Source: Pseudomonas tohonis (GTDB lineage Bacteria > Pseudomonadota > Gammaproteobacteria > Pseudomonadales > Pseudomonadaceae). Taken from it: a stretch of DNA of 64,000 nucleotides. A program made the position numbers and the translations under genes. The notes under the pieces were generated by a model. The model was not told the origin of the DNA and did no database searches. It saw only the letters and a list, made by a program, of their open reading frames with translations. Where the stretch lies: assembly GCF_012767755.2 (NCBI RefSeq), contig NZ_AP023189.1, positions 4,466,001 to 4,530,000 of the forward strand, in the 5' to 3' direction. Positions 8,314-16,819 of the stretch are shown piece by piece (position 1 is the stretch's first letter; the number at the start of each line of letters is the position of its first letter).

Positions 8314-8835
8314 ATGATGAACGCGATGCAGATGCCGATGAACGCCGGCATGAACATGAACGGCATGATGATGCCCATGGGCATGCCGATGATGATGGCC
8401 ACCATGACGTGCAAGATGATGGACGATTGCATGGAATGCACCATGATGCCGGCCGCCGGCATGGACATGGCCATGTTCCGCAACAGCTGCGAAATGATGT
8501 CGATGATGATGGATTGCGGCATGCCGATGATGATGCACTGCGGCAACATGTCGATGATGTGCATGTCCCAGGCCGGCATGGCGATGATGCCCATGATGGG
8601 CATGCCGCAGATGACCATGATGCCGATGATGATGGGCATGCCCATGCCGTCGATGAAATGCATGATGACCTGCTCCATGCAGGGCAACGGCATGATGTGC
8701 AAGATGATGCCGATGCAGGGCATGAACATGGACATGTTCAAGAACTGCTGCGCACTGATGATGAAGATGATGGAGTGCGGCATGCCGATGATGATGAGCT
8801 GCAACGGCATGCCGGTGATGTGCTGCACCTGCTGA
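8314..8835 (+). CDS. Methionine/cysteine-rich tandemly duplicated protein of unknown function
   Basis: This encodes a 173-aa protein in which I count 73 Met and 17 Cys, about 52% sulfur-containing residues. It is built from runs such as GMPMMM, MMPM and Cys pairs. Residues 31-84 align without gaps to 118-171 at an offset of 87: MTCKMM/MTCSMQ, MFRNSC/MFKNCC and DCGMPMMM/ECGMPMMM correspond. The whole protein is therefore an 87-residue tandem duplication. The ATG at 8314 is chosen because AGGGAG (8301-8306) is seven bases upstream; an in-frame TTG at 8308 is less likely. A strong terminator follows. There is no signal peptide. It lies just downstream of the sulfonate operon, suggesting a sulfur reserve, metal (copper) binding or oxidant scavenging, none proven. 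I do not recognise a named family. Confidence 0.8.
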   Translation: MMNAMQMPMNAGMNMNGMMMPMGMPMMMATMTCKMMDDCMECTMMPAAGMDMAMFRNSCEMMSMMMDCGMPMMMHCGNMSMMCMSQAGMAMMPMMGMPQMTMMPMMMGMPMPSMKCMMTCSMQGNGMMCKMMPMQGMNMDMFKNCCALMMKMMECGMPMMMSCNGMPVMCCTC

Positions 8836-8848
8836 CACACCGCCCGTG

Positions 8849-8887
8849 AAAAAGCCCGGCCAGGGAAACCTGGGCCGGGCTTTTTTC
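8849..8887 (+). terminator. Rho-independent terminator of the Met-rich gene
   Basis: GCCCGGCC (8854-8861) pairs with GGCCGGGC (8873-8880), extended by AGG/CCT, and is followed by a run of six T (8881-8886). It starts 13 bases after the stop codon of the Met-rich gene. Confidence 0.85.
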
Positions 8888-8924
8888 ATCTCGCGCGTGA
8901 GGGCGATGCCATGACCGGCCCGTG

Positions 8925-9071
8925 GGATGGCGTAGAGCGCAGCGAAACCCATCACCGGCTTTGCACCCGCTCCCCCACACACTGTGGGAGCGGCTTCAGC
9001 CGCGAAAGACCCGCCGCAGGCACAGGGCTGCGAATGGCCGGATATTCCATCGCGAATGAATTCGCACCCAC
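8925..9071. repeat. REP-like repeats between the Met-rich gene and the XRE-cupin gene
   Basis: Three dispersed elements: GGATGGCGTAGAGCGCAGCG followed by AAACCCATC (8925-8953), GTGGGAGCGGCTTCAGCCGCG (from 8984), and TCGCGAATGAATTCGCACCCA (from 9050). Each type recurs elsewhere in the window. No gene was found here. Confidence 0.75.
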
Positions 9072-9092
9072 AAAAGCGCTGTTGGCGCCGGC

Positions 9093-9737
9093 CTAATCCA
9101 GGCTTTCCGGGTAGGTCATGACCAGGTAGATGACCGCTTCGCTGTTGGCCGGGTTGCGGTAGCTGTGGGGCTGGTCGGCGTAGAAGAGGATCGAATCCCC
9201 GGTGGAGAGCAGGTAGCGCTCGTCGTTGACGCTGACTTCCAGCACGCCCTGGGCGACCACCAGGTTCTCCTGGGTGCCCGGCGCGTGGGGCTGGGCTTCC
9301 TCGGTGGTGAGGCCGGCCAGGCGCACTTCGTAGAACTCGGCCTGGCGCTTCACCTCGAAGGGGAACAGCGCGCGGCTGACGAAGCCCTCGCCGGCGCTGA
9401 CCAGGCGCTTGCTCTGCGCCGCCGGCAGGACCGCGACACCGGAGAAGGCGCGGTCGTCGAGGAAGGCAGCGACCGAGACCTTGAGCCCCTGGGCGACCTT
9501 GCACAGCACCTTGATGGAGGGGACGCTGCGCCCCGACTCGATCTGCGCCAGCATCGCCCGGCTCACGCCGGAGAGCCGCGCCAGGGCGTCGAGCGACAGT
9601 TGCCGCTTGCTGCGCAGGCGCAACAGGTTATGGGCGACCCGCTGGCTGATCAGGTCGTCGTCGCGGTTGCCGGCGTTGGGTTGGGCGAGTTCGAGGGCGG
9701 GGCTATCCGGGGCGAGGAATGAGCTGGGGACGCTCAT
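9093..9737 (-). CDS. XRE-family regulator with C-terminal cupin domain
   Basis: A 214-aa two-domain regulator. The helix-turn-helix lies at about residues 33-88 (NLLRLRSKRQLSLDALARLSGVSRAMLAQIESGR split across it). The cupin sensor domain lies at about 120-205, with HAPGTQENLVVAQGVLEV and DSILFYADQPHSYRN. Such proteins typically control adjacent amino-acid, polyamine or sulfur metabolism genes and bind a small ligand in the cupin. It is the second gene of a short leftward operon, three bases after a 53-codon ORF. Its target is not evident. Confidence 0.9.
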   Translation of the reverse strand: MSVPSSFLAPDSPALELAQPNAGNRDDDLISQRVAHNLLRLRSKRQLSLDALARLSGVSRAMLAQIESGRSVPSIKVLCKVAQGLKVSVAAFLDDRAFSGVAVLPAAQSKRLVSAGEGFVSRALFPFEVKRQAEFYEVRLAGLTTEEAQPHAPGTQENLVVAQGVLEVSVNDERYLLSTGDSILFYADQPHSYRNPANSEAVIYLVMTYPESLD

Positions 9738-9740
9738 GCC

Positions 9741-9902
9741 TCAGGCCTCCCGCGAGCGATCCAGCGACCCGCTCTGGACGAGCTGGTGGGCCGCGTAGCC
9801 GGAACGCAGGGCGTACATGCTCCACATCAGCTCGGCCATGCGGCGCGCCTGGCGGCGTACACGGTAGCTGTTGAGGTCGATGACGTCTGCGGTGCGGCTC
9901 AT
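9741..9902 (-). CDS. Small hypothetical protein (53 aa) upstream of the XRE-cupin regulator
   Basis: A 53-aa basic protein, MSRTADVIDLNSYRVRRQAR then RMAELMWSMYALRSGYAAHQ. It has a good ribosome site (GAGGAGA six bases before the ATG on the minus strand) and sits directly before the XRE-cupin gene. The DVIDLNSYRxxRQ start resembles small Pseudomonas proteins of unknown function. The short spacing implies co-transcription and possible involvement in the same regulation. No signal peptide or clear membrane segment. Confidence 0.65.
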   Translation of the reverse strand: MSRTADVIDLNSYRVRRQARRMAELMWSMYALRSGYAAHQLVQSGSLDRSREA

Positions 9903-10026
9903 GGATGTCTCCTCGGGAGCGCTGGAGTGACTCGATGGGGAGGAGACTATCACCGCGCTTTTTATATCCATAAATAATCAATTTTCATTTGTTAATTACC
10001 TATGGAGCTAAGCGAGCACACCCCTT

Positions 10027-10908
10027 TCAGGGTCCCAGCCGGATGCTGCGGCCCAGTTCGTCGAACAGCGTCACCACCGAGCGCAAGGCGCGGCAATCGG
10101 GACGGGTCAGCAGCCACAGGGCGGTGTCGCACGGGCTCAGGTCGGCCTCCAGCGGTTGCAGCCCGTCCTCGATGAGAAAACGCGGCAAGGCCGCGACGCC
10201 CAGGCCGGCCCGGGCCATCTGGGCGACCGCGAGCATGCTGTTGCAGCGATAGGCCGGCACCAGCGCCGGGAAGCGCTGGCGGCGCCAGACCACGCTGGGG
10301 TGGTTGGGCAGGAATTCGTCCGGGGCGATCCAGGCCATGGCTGCCAGGTCCGCCGGGTCGCGCCCGTGCAGGTACGCGGGGCTGGCGCAGAGGGCGTAGG
10401 GCACGGCACCGAGGCAGCGCCCCACCAGATGCTGCGGGGGCGCGGTGGTCAGGCGCAGGGCGATGTCGGCGTCGCGGCGGCTGAGGTTGGCGAAGTCGTT
10501 GGAGGTGGCCAGTTCCAGGTGCAGGGCCGGGTAGCTGGGCATGAAGCGCGCCAGCGCCGGCAGCAGCAGGCCATGCAGCACCGAGTCGGTACAGGTCAGG
10601 CGCACGGTGCCGGCGAGCACCTCGCGCCCCTGCTCCAGCGCGACCCGTGCGGCCTCCAGGGCGTGCTCGGCCTGTTCCGCCTGCTGCGCCAGGAGCAGCG
10701 CGGTACTGCCGGGCAGGTAGCCGGCGCGGCTTTTCTCGAACAGCTCCTCGCCCAGGGCCTTCTCCAGCCTGCGCACCGCGCGGAACACGGTGGAGACGTC
10801 CACCTGCAGCAGCTCGGCGGCCCGCGCCAGGCTGCCGCCACGGACCAGGGCGAGCACCAGGGCGAGGTCGCCGTGCTCGAGGCGATAGTGCGCAGCTGCA
10901 ATGATCAA
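10027..10908 (-). CDS. LysR-family transcriptional regulator
   Basis: About 293 aa, with an N-terminal winged helix (RLEHGDLALVLALVRGGSLARAAELLQVDVSTVFRAVRRLEKALG, seen in segments) and a substrate-binding domain ending FDELGRSIRLGP. No ATG is available near the N-terminus; TTG at 10908 or TTG at 10923 are the plausible starts, and neither has a strong ribosome site, so the start is uncertain. It is divergent from the CTP-synthase-like amidotransferase gene at 10996, its likely target by the usual LysR arrangement. Confidence 0.8.
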   Translation of the reverse strand: MIIAAAHYRLEHGDLALVLALVRGGSLARAAELLQVDVSTVFRAVRRLEKALGEELFEKSRAGYLPGSTALLLAQQAEQAEHALEAARVALEQGREVLAGTVRLTCTDSVLHGLLLPALARFMPSYPALHLELATSNDFANLSRRDADIALRLTTAPPQHLVGRCLGAVPYALCASPAYLHGRDPADLAAMAWIAPDEFLPNHPSVVWRRQRFPALVPAYRCNSMLAVAQMARAGLGVAALPRFLIEDGLQPLEADLSPCDTALWLLTRPDCRALRSVVTLFDELGRSIRLGP

Positions 10909-10995
10909 TTGTGTTTTCGCCAATATTGAGTGCCGAAGCGCAACTATATAGTCCGCCTGCCACCGCGCATATCGCGCCGCAGACAAGGAACGGAC

Positions 10996-11700
10996 ATGGC
11001 CCGCCCTCGCACTTCCCGCATCCGCCTCGCCCTGATCGGCGACCAGGACCTTTCGATCACCGCCCACCAGGCCATTCCCGAAGCGCTGTCGCTGGCCGCG
11101 TCGCTGCTGGATATCGGCCTGGATCACGCCTGGCTGGCCACCGACCGCGTCGAGGCGAACGCCCTCGCCCGCTTCGACGGCATCTGGTGCGTGCCGGGCA
11201 GCCCCTACCGCGACACCGAGGGCGCGCTGCGCGCCATCGAACATGCCCGGGGCCACGGCGTGCCCTTCCTCGGCACCTGCGGCGGCTTCCAGCACGCGTT
11301 GCTGGAATACGCGCGCAACGTGCTCGGCTGGGCCGACGCCGAACACGGCGAGACGGCACCGGACGCGGGTCGCCAGGTGATCGCGCCACTGGCCTGCTCC
11401 CTGGTGGAAGCCATCGACGCGGTGCACCTGGCGGCCGGATCGCGCATCGCCCGGGCCTACGGCGCGCCGCTCGCCTTCGAGGGCTACCGCTGCCGCTACG
11501 GGCTCAACCCGCAGTTCGAGGCGGCGTTGCTGGGCGGGCCGTTGCGTGTCGGCGCGCGGGACGCCAGCGGCGAGGTGCGCGCGGTGGAGCTGGAGGGTCA
11601 CCCCTTCTTCGTCGCCACGCTGTTCCAGCCGGAACGCGCGGCCCTGGCCGGGCGCCTGCCGCCGCTGGTGGCGGCCTTCGTCCAGGCCTGCGCGCAATGA
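10996..11700 (+). CDS. CTP synthase C-terminal-like class I glutamine amidotransferase domain protein
   Basis: A 234-aa stand-alone homologue of the CTP synthase amidotransferase domain, lacking the synthase half. The nucleophile loop is FLGTCGGFQHALLEYARN (Cys about residue 95) and the C-terminal motif is ELEGHPFFVATLFQPER. In a normal amidotransferase the last segment reads FHPE with the catalytic His; here Gln occupies that place, so classical glutaminase activity may be lost or altered. Members of this group have been annotated as CTP-synthase C-terminal-related (seleno)proteins. Its stop overlaps the start of the next gene (ATGA). Confidence 0.8.
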   Translation: MARPRTSRIRLALIGDQDLSITAHQAIPEALSLAASLLDIGLDHAWLATDRVEANALARFDGIWCVPGSPYRDTEGALRAIEHARGHGVPFLGTCGGFQHALLEYARNVLGWADAEHGETAPDAGRQVIAPLACSLVEAIDAVHLAAGSRIARAYGAPLAFEGYRCRYGLNPQFEAALLGGPLRVGARDASGEVRAVELEGHPFFVATLFQPERAALAGRLPPLVAAFVQACAQ

Positions 11701-12053
11701 GCGGCGGCGGGCAGGGGTTCGCCCGGACACCGGCAGCGCCCTACTACGCGGTGATCTTCACCTCGCGGCGCACCACTCTCGACGACGGCTACGGCGACAC
11801 GGCCGAGCGCATGGTCGAGCTGGCACGCCAACAGCCGGGCTTCCTCGGCGTGGAGTCGGCGCGTGGGGCGGATGGGCTGGGCATCACGGTGTCCTACTGG
11901 GAGAACGAGGCGGCGATCCTCGCCTGGAAACGCCAGGGCGAGCACAGCCTGGCGCGGGCACGGGGCCGGGCGGACTGGTACGACGCCTTCGAGGTACGCA
12001 TCGCCCGGGTGGAGCGCGCCTACGGCTTCTCCCGCGAGGGGGAGTCGGGCTGA
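11697..12053 (+). CDS. Antibiotic biosynthesis monooxygenase (ABM) domain protein
   Basis: A 118-aa protein with a ferredoxin-like ABM fold: YYAVIFTSRRTTLDDGYGDT, then MVELARQQPGFLGVESARG and ITVSYWENEAAILAWKRQGEH. These small enzymes act on quinones, haem or similar substrates, or detoxify reactive compounds. The ATG overlaps the stop of the amidotransferase-like gene, so the two are translationally coupled. Its 3' end overlaps the convergent DTW gene by 34 bp. Confidence 0.85.
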   Translation: MSGGGQGFARTPAAPYYAVIFTSRRTTLDDGYGDTAERMVELARQQPGFLGVESARGADGLGITVSYWENEAAILAWKRQGEHSLARARGRADWYDAFEVRIARVERAYGFSREGESG

Positions 12054-12649
12054 GGCTGGCCGTGATTGCGCTGGAAGGTCTCCTCGCCCATGGCGGCGAT
12101 CTGGCCTTCGATCAGCGCTTCGAAGGGCTTGAGCAGGGCATCGAAACGGGCCGGCGCTTCGAGCAGGTCCAGCGCCTGGGCGATGGCTTCGATGGTCGAC
12201 AGGGCCCCCGGCGCCGGGGCCTTGCGCAGCCGGTAGCGGGAGATACCCCCGGCCGGCAGCGTCACCCGCGGCAAGGCCGCCAGGGCGGGGTTCAGGTGCA
12301 GCAGCTTGCGCGCCTTGCGCCAGGTGCCGTCGGGCACCACCAGCAGCAACGGGCGCCCGGCGCTGCCGGCCACCTCCGCCAGCGACACGGCCTCGTCCCC
12401 CGGGAACAGCAGGCGCGCGTCATGGCGCGGGTCGGCCAGCTCGGTGGCCAGTCCAGGGAACTGCTCGCCCACCCGCAGCTCGGCATTCTCCAGCCCCAGC
12501 GCCGCCAGCCGCGCGGTGTTCAGCGCATGCCCCACCTCGCTCGGGTGCTGCAGGACGAGCACGCGCGTACGGCTGGGCAGGCTGGGGATCAGCGGACACA
12601 GGCAATGGCTGGCGGGGCGTTGGCAGCGGGGGCATTGGGAGCGGGACAT
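12020..12649 (-). CDS. tapT: DTW-domain tRNA-uridine aminocarboxypropyltransferase
   Basis: A 209-aa DTW-domain protein, MSRSQCPRCQRPASHCLCP at the N-terminus (Cys-rich, probable metal site), VLVLQHPSEVGHALNTARLA near residue 30 and VVPDGTWRKARKLL in the position of the DTW motif (here DGTW). The TapT/YfiP family transfers an aminocarboxypropyl group from S-adenosylmethionine to a tRNA uridine (acp3U). The start at 12649 places the Cys cluster at the N-terminus as in homologues. Convergent with the ABM gene. Confidence 0.85.
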   Translation of the reverse strand: MSRSQCPRCQRPASHCLCPLIPSLPSRTRVLVLQHPSEVGHALNTARLAALGLENAELRVGEQFPGLATELADPRHDARLLFPGDEAVSLAEVAGSAGRPLLLVVPDGTWRKARKLLHLNPALAALPRVTLPAGGISRYRLRKAPAPGALSTIEAIAQALDLLEAPARFDALLKPFEALIEGQIAAMGEETFQRNHGQPQPDSPSREKP

Positions 12650-12741
12650 GGGGGCGGATTCTGCCATGGATGCCGAGCACGGCGTGGACCCTTTTCGCGA
12701 ATGAATGAGCGCCCACGGGACGGGCGGCGCTGTGCGCCGTT

Positions 12742-12816
12742 GGGCGAATGAATTCGCCCCTACAGAGGCAAGGAGATGACCGCTGCGTAGGGTGGAGGTC
12801 GCTTTTTACCTCCACC
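12742..12816. repeat. REP palindrome and a hairpin repeat
   Basis: In the roughly 300-bp gap between tapT and aer, GGGCGAATGAATTCGCCCC (from 12742) is a REP copy. GGTGGAGGT (12791-12799) and ACCTCCACC (12808-12816) form a 9-bp hairpin that recurs nearly identically at 22147-22172. No gene is supported here. Confidence 0.75.
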
Positions 12817-12954
12817 AGGCGGAGTCGAGCGCGGCCTATCGTCATGCATGGAGCTCCGCATCCTACGGATACGGGGGCGGGGTTCGGGGAAGTGGGGCAT
12901 CCCTGCCCCGGGAGCCGCACCCTCCTGCGTGGCTCCGCCGCCCATGCCCGGTCG

Positions 12955-14520
12955 CTATCGGTTGAACCGCTCCGCGAGGCTGTGCAGGTACTCGGCCATG
13001 TGTTCGAGGTCCTGGCTGATCTGCGCGCCCTCCTGGGCCTGCCCGGCGCTGTGGTCGGAGAGCTGGGCGATCCGCGTGATCTGCCGGCTGATGTCGTCGG
13101 CCACGTGGCTCTGCTGTTCGGACGCGGCGGCCATCTGCTGGCTCATGCCGGTGATGCGGGTCACCGCCTGGCTGATGCCATCGAGCGCCTTGCCGACGGC
13201 CTCGACGCTGCCGACGCTGTCGCGGGAGATTTCCTCGCCCCGGTTGGCGGTGGCCACCGCGCGGTCGGCGCCGGAGCGCAGGGAGGCGATGATCTGGTGG
13301 ATCTGCTCGGTGGACTGGCGGGTGCGCGAGGCCAGCGAGCGCACCTCGTCGGCCACCACGGCGAAGCCCCTGCCCTGCTCGCCGGCCCGCGCCGCCTCGA
13401 TGGCGGCGTTGAGCGCCAGCAGGTTGGTCTGCTCAGCGATGGAGGTGATGACGTCGGCCACGCTGCCGATGGACTGGGTGGAGTTGGCCAGCTCGTTCAC
13501 CGCCTGGCCGATCTCGCTCACCGCACTGGCCATGTGCTGCATGGCGCTCAGGCTCTCCCCGGCCAGGCCGCGCCCCTGCTGCGCCAGGCGGTCGGCCTCC
13601 TCGGCGGCATGGGCGGTGTTCTGCACGTTGTGCGAGACCTCCTGGATGGTCGCCGCCATCTGGTTGATGGCGGTGGCGGACTGGTCCGTCTCGCTGCGCT
13701 GCTGCTCCAGCAGCTCGGCGCTGGAGCGTGACAGCCGGGAGGAGTCGGAGGCGCGCAGCTTGACGTTGATGCCGGCGTCCTCCAGCCGCGTGAGGGCCGT
13801 CTGCAGGCGCGCTTCCTCGCTGATCATGGCCATGTCGAGCAGCGCCTGCGCACCCTTGTTGCTGGAATAGGTCAGCGACACCAGGCCACTGGTGAAGGCC
13901 TTGGGGTGTTCGGCCAGGGTCTGGCGGATGGTCTGCCGCTTGCTGTAGAGCTGGTAGGAGCCGAGGGCGAACATGGTCACCAGCATCAGGGCGATGAGCG
14001 CCGGGCCGCCGATGAGCAGGTGACCGCCGAGGATCACCAGGGTGGCGAGGATCACCGGCCAGGAACGGACCAGGTCGTAGCTCCAGTATTCGATCCAGGG
14101 CACCGGCGCCTTGCCGGCCCGCAGGCGCGCGTAGAGGGCATCGGCGCGCTGCACCTGCTCGCGGGTGGGCAGCGAGCGCACGGACTCGTAGCCGACCATC
14201 TGGCCGTTCTCGTACACCGGGGTGACGTAGGCGCTGACCCAGTAGAAGTCGCCGTTCTTGGAGCGGTTCTTCACCAGGCCCATCCAGGGCTTGCCCTGCT
14301 TGAGGGTGTCCCACATATGGCCGAAGACGGCGGACGGCATGTCGGGGTGGCGCACCAGGTTGTGCGGCTGGCCGACCAGTTCCTCGCGGGAGAAGCCGCT
14401 GATCTCGACGAAGGCGTCGTTGCAGTAGGTGATCTTGCTGCTGAGATCGGTGGTCGAGATCAGGCGTTCGGTGGCCGGGAAGGTTCTTTCACGCTGGGTG
14501 ACGGGTAGATTCTGGCGCAT
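12955..14520 (-). CDS. aer: Aerotaxis receptor (PAS-type methyl-accepting chemotaxis protein)
   Basis: A 521-aa transducer. The N-terminal PAS domain (about residues 10-110) contains [20 protein letters not shown] and [18 protein letters not shown], as in FAD-binding Aer proteins. Two hydrophobic stretches at about 158-200 form the membrane anchor. The C-terminal signalling domain carries the conserved hairpin tip [17 protein letters not shown] and RTRQSTEQI. It senses redox or oxygen status and controls CheA/CheW. The ATG at 14520 has AGGGA seven bases upstream. The length agrees with what I recall for P. aeruginosa Aer. Confidence 0.92.
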   Translation of the reverse strand: MRQNLPVTQRERTFPATERLISTTDLSSKITYCNDAFVEISGFSREELVGQPHNLVRHPDMPSAVFGHMWDTLKQGKPWMGLVKNRSKNGDFYWVSAYVTPVYENGQMVGYESVRSLPTREQVQRADALYARLRAGKAPVPWIEYWSYDLVRSWPVILATLVILGGHLLIGGPALIALMLVTMFALGSYQLYSKRQTIRQTLAEHPKAFTSGLVSLTYSSNKGAQALLDMAMISEEARLQTALTRLEDAGINVKLRASDSSRLSRSSAELLEQQRSETDQSATAINQMAATIQEVSHNVQNTAHAAEEADRLAQQGRGLAGESLSAMQHMASAVSEIGQAVNELANSTQSIGSVADVITSIAEQTNLLALNAAIEAARAGEQGRGFAVVADEVRSLASRTRQSTEQIHQIIASLRSGADRAVATANRGEEISRDSVGSVEAVGKALDGISQAVTRITGMSQQMAAASEQQSHVADDISRQITRIAQLSDHSAGQAQEGAQISQDLEHMAEYLHSLAERFNR

Positions 14521-14675
14521 GCGCAAATCCCTGTGATTGGTACGTGTGTACGTCCTGGCCCACAGAAATTAGGTCTAGCACAGGCTTGCAGCGCCGCCAG
14601 AGGCACCAGCCATTATTTTGGCATCAACGCGCAGGAAGCCTCGCAAGCGTCAGGGAAACGCCAGCGAAGCGGCAG

Positions 14676-15569
14676 TCAACGCAGGTTCAACTGGGCCCGC
14701 AGCAGGTCGCGGAAGGTGACGATCAAGGGCTCGCGGGCACGGCCCCGGCGCAGGATCATCGAGAACGGCGCCTGGTAGCCGAAGGTGGCCGGCAGCAGGC
14801 CGCGCAGGCGCTGCTGGTCGACCCAGCTCTGGGCGTAGTGCTCCGGCAGGTAGCCGATGTAGGCACCGGAGAGCACCAGGATCAGTTGCGCCTCCATCGA
14901 TTCCACCGTCGCCGCGCTGTGCTTGAAGCCGTGGCGCGCCAGCTCCGCCTGGCTCCAGTAGCCACGCCCGACCATGCGCTGCTGGGTGATGACCTCGGCG
15001 GGGATGCGCCGCTCGGCGAACAGCGGGTGGCGGTCGCTGCAGTAGAGCCAGTGCTGCTCGCGGTAAAGGGGCTGGTAGACCAGGCCGTTCATGCGCGTGG
15101 AGAAGGCGCCGATGGCCAGGTCCAGGCGGTTCTCCAGCACGCCGAGCTGCAGGTCGTAGGGGCTCATCACCGAGAGGTGCAGGTGCACGCCGGCGTGTTC
15201 CCGGCTGTAGGCGCCGATGACCTCTGCCAGCGGCAGGGCCGGGTCGCTGACGGTGGAGTCGAGCACGCCCAGGTTGAGGGTGCCGCGCAGCTCGCCCTTG
15301 AGGGAGGCGGAGTAGCGCTCGAAGCCTTCCAGCTCGCCGAGCAGGCGCAGGGTCTCCTGGTAGAACAGCTCGCCCTTGCTGGTCAGGCTGAAGCCGCCCC
15401 GGCCGCGATGGCAGAGGGTCAGGCCCAGGTGCCCTTCGAGCTGGCTCATGTAGGTGCTGATGGCCGAGGTGGAGAGGTTCAGCTCCTGCTGCGCGGCGGC
15501 AAAACCCTGGTTGCGCACCACGGTGGCGAAGATGCGCAGCAGCTTGAGGTCGGGGAGGGTGTTGGACAT
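14676..15569 (-). CDS. gbuR: LysR-family regulator GbuR of guanidinobutyrate catabolism
   Basis: A 297-aa LysR regulator (MSNTLPDLKLLRIFATVVRN) with HTH AAAQQELNLSTSAISTYMSQLE at residues 27-48 and a C-terminal effector domain. It is divergent from gbuA with about 290 bp between, the arrangement of gbuR-gbuA in P. aeruginosa, where 4-guanidinobutyrate is the inducer. The ATG at 15569 has GGAG upstream. The identification rests on synteny and on the near-identity of gbuA to the sequence I remember. Confidence 0.8.
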   Translation of the reverse strand: MSNTLPDLKLLRIFATVVRNQGFAAAQQELNLSTSAISTYMSQLEGHLGLTLCHRGRGGFSLTSKGELFYQETLRLLGELEGFERYSASLKGELRGTLNLGVLDSTVSDPALPLAEVIGAYSREHAGVHLHLSVMSPYDLQLGVLENRLDLAIGAFSTRMNGLVYQPLYREQHWLYCSDRHPLFAERRIPAEVITQQRMVGRGYWSQAELARHGFKHSAATVESMEAQLILVLSGAYIGYLPEHYAQSWVDQQRLRGLLPATFGYQAPFSMILRRGRAREPLIVTFRDLLRAQLNLR

Positions 15570-15604
15570 GGAAACTCCATGGGATTTGAAAGGCAGCACA
15601 AATC

Positions 15605-15707
15605 TGTAGGGGCGAATTCATTCGCCATGCAGGCCAGCGGCCTGCCCTCCACAAGCCCCGACCGGGGCCGCTTCGCGGCCCTTGGCGAATGAATTCGCCC
15701 CTACAGG
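15605..15707. repeat. Inverted pair of REP elements between gbuR and gbuA
   Basis: TGTAGGGGCGAATTCATTCGCC (from 15605) and GGCGAATGAATTCGCCCCTACA (15684-15705) are inverted copies enclosing about 55 bp, a BIME-like arrangement. It occupies the middle of the divergent promoter region and separates the two genes' control sites. Confidence 0.8.
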
Positions 15708-15857
15708 GAGCAGCCAGCTGCGACAGATCGGCGCAGTCTACCTGCTGCGGATAGTTTAGAAATACCTGAAGTGATTATTTGCCCGTGGGGATTCTTCCCG
15801 CATCGCCAGGTCACCAGAATCGCCCCACGACAACCACAACAAACGTGAGGCCACCCC

Positions 15858-16817
15858 GTGGACAAGAAACTCCACCAGCCCCTGGGCGGCAATGAAATGC
15901 CCCGTTTCGGCGGCATCGCCACCATGCTTCGCCTTCCCCACATCCAGACCCCCGCCGAGCTCGACGCCCTGGACGCCGCCTTCGTCGGCGTGCCCCTGGA
16001 CATCGGCACCTCGCTGCGCTCCGGCACCCGCTTCGGCCCCCGCGAGATCCGCGCCGAGTCGGTGATGATCCGCCCCTACAACATGGCCACCGGCGCCGCC
16101 CCCTTCGATTCGCTGAACGTGGCCGACATCGGCGACGTCGCCATCAACACCTTCAACCTGCTCGACGCCGTGCGCATCATCGAGGAGGAATACGACCGCA
16201 TCCTCGGCCACGGCATCCTGCCGCTGACCCTGGGCGGCGACCACACCATCACCCTGCCGATCCTGCGGGCCATCAAGAAGAAGCACGGCAAGGTGGGCCT
16301 GGTGCACATCGATGCCCATGCCGACGTCAACGACCACATGTTCGGCGAGAAGATCGCCCACGGCACCACCTTCCGCCGCGCGGTGGAGGAAGACCTGCTC
16401 GACTGCGACCGCGTGGTGCAGATCGGCCTGCGCGCCCAGGGCTACACCGCCGAGGACTTCAACTGGAGCCGCAAGCAGGGCTTCCGCGTGGTCCAGGCCG
16501 AGGAGTGCTGGCACAAGTCGCTGGCCCCGCTGATGGCCGAGGTGCGCGAGAAGGTCGGCGGCGGCCCGGTGTACCTGTCCTTCGACATCGACGGCATCGA
16601 CCCGGCCTGGGCGCCCGGCACCGGCACCCCGGAGATCGGCGGGCTGACCACCATCCAGGCGATGGAGATCATCCGTGGCTGCCAGGGCCTGGACATCATC
16701 GGCTGCGACCTGGTCGAGGTCTCCCCGCCCTACGACACCACCGGCAACACCTCCCTGCTGGGCGCCAACCTTTTGTACGAAATGCTCTGCATCCTTCCCG
16801 GCGTGGAGCGTCGCTGA
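15858..16817 (+). CDS. gbuA: Guanidinobutyrase (ureohydrolase)
   Basis: A 319-aa manganese-dependent ureohydrolase of the agmatinase/arginase family. Metal-binding motifs are GGDHT near residue 126, HIDAHADVND near 149 and SFDIDGIDPAWAPGTGTPE near 240. The sequence start MDKKLHQPLGGNEMPRFGG agrees closely with GbuA of P. aeruginosa as I remember it. It hydrolyses 4-guanidinobutyrate to 4-aminobutyrate and urea. It heads a rightward cluster with a SnoaL-like protein, two transporters and a TPP enzyme that could produce the guanidinobutanal precursor. Confidence 0.92.
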   Translation: MDKKLHQPLGGNEMPRFGGIATMLRLPHIQTPAELDALDAAFVGVPLDIGTSLRSGTRFGPREIRAESVMIRPYNMATGAAPFDSLNVADIGDVAINTFNLLDAVRIIEEEYDRILGHGILPLTLGGDHTITLPILRAIKKKHGKVGLVHIDAHADVNDHMFGEKIAHGTTFRRAVEEDLLDCDRVVQIGLRAQGYTAEDFNWSRKQGFRVVQAEECWHKSLAPLMAEVREKVGGGPVYLSFDIDGIDPAWAPGTGTPEIGGLTTIQAMEIIRGCQGLDIIGCDLVEVSPPYDTTGNTSLLGANLLYEMLCILPGVERR

Positions 16818-16819
16818 GC

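Noticed and set aside
8250..8840. Long leftward reading frame (196 aa) opposite the Met-rich gene, rich in Met, Ile and His
   Set aside because: It arises because ATG repeats read as CAT on the other strand. It lacks a ribosome site, and the terminator orientation supports the plus-strand gene.
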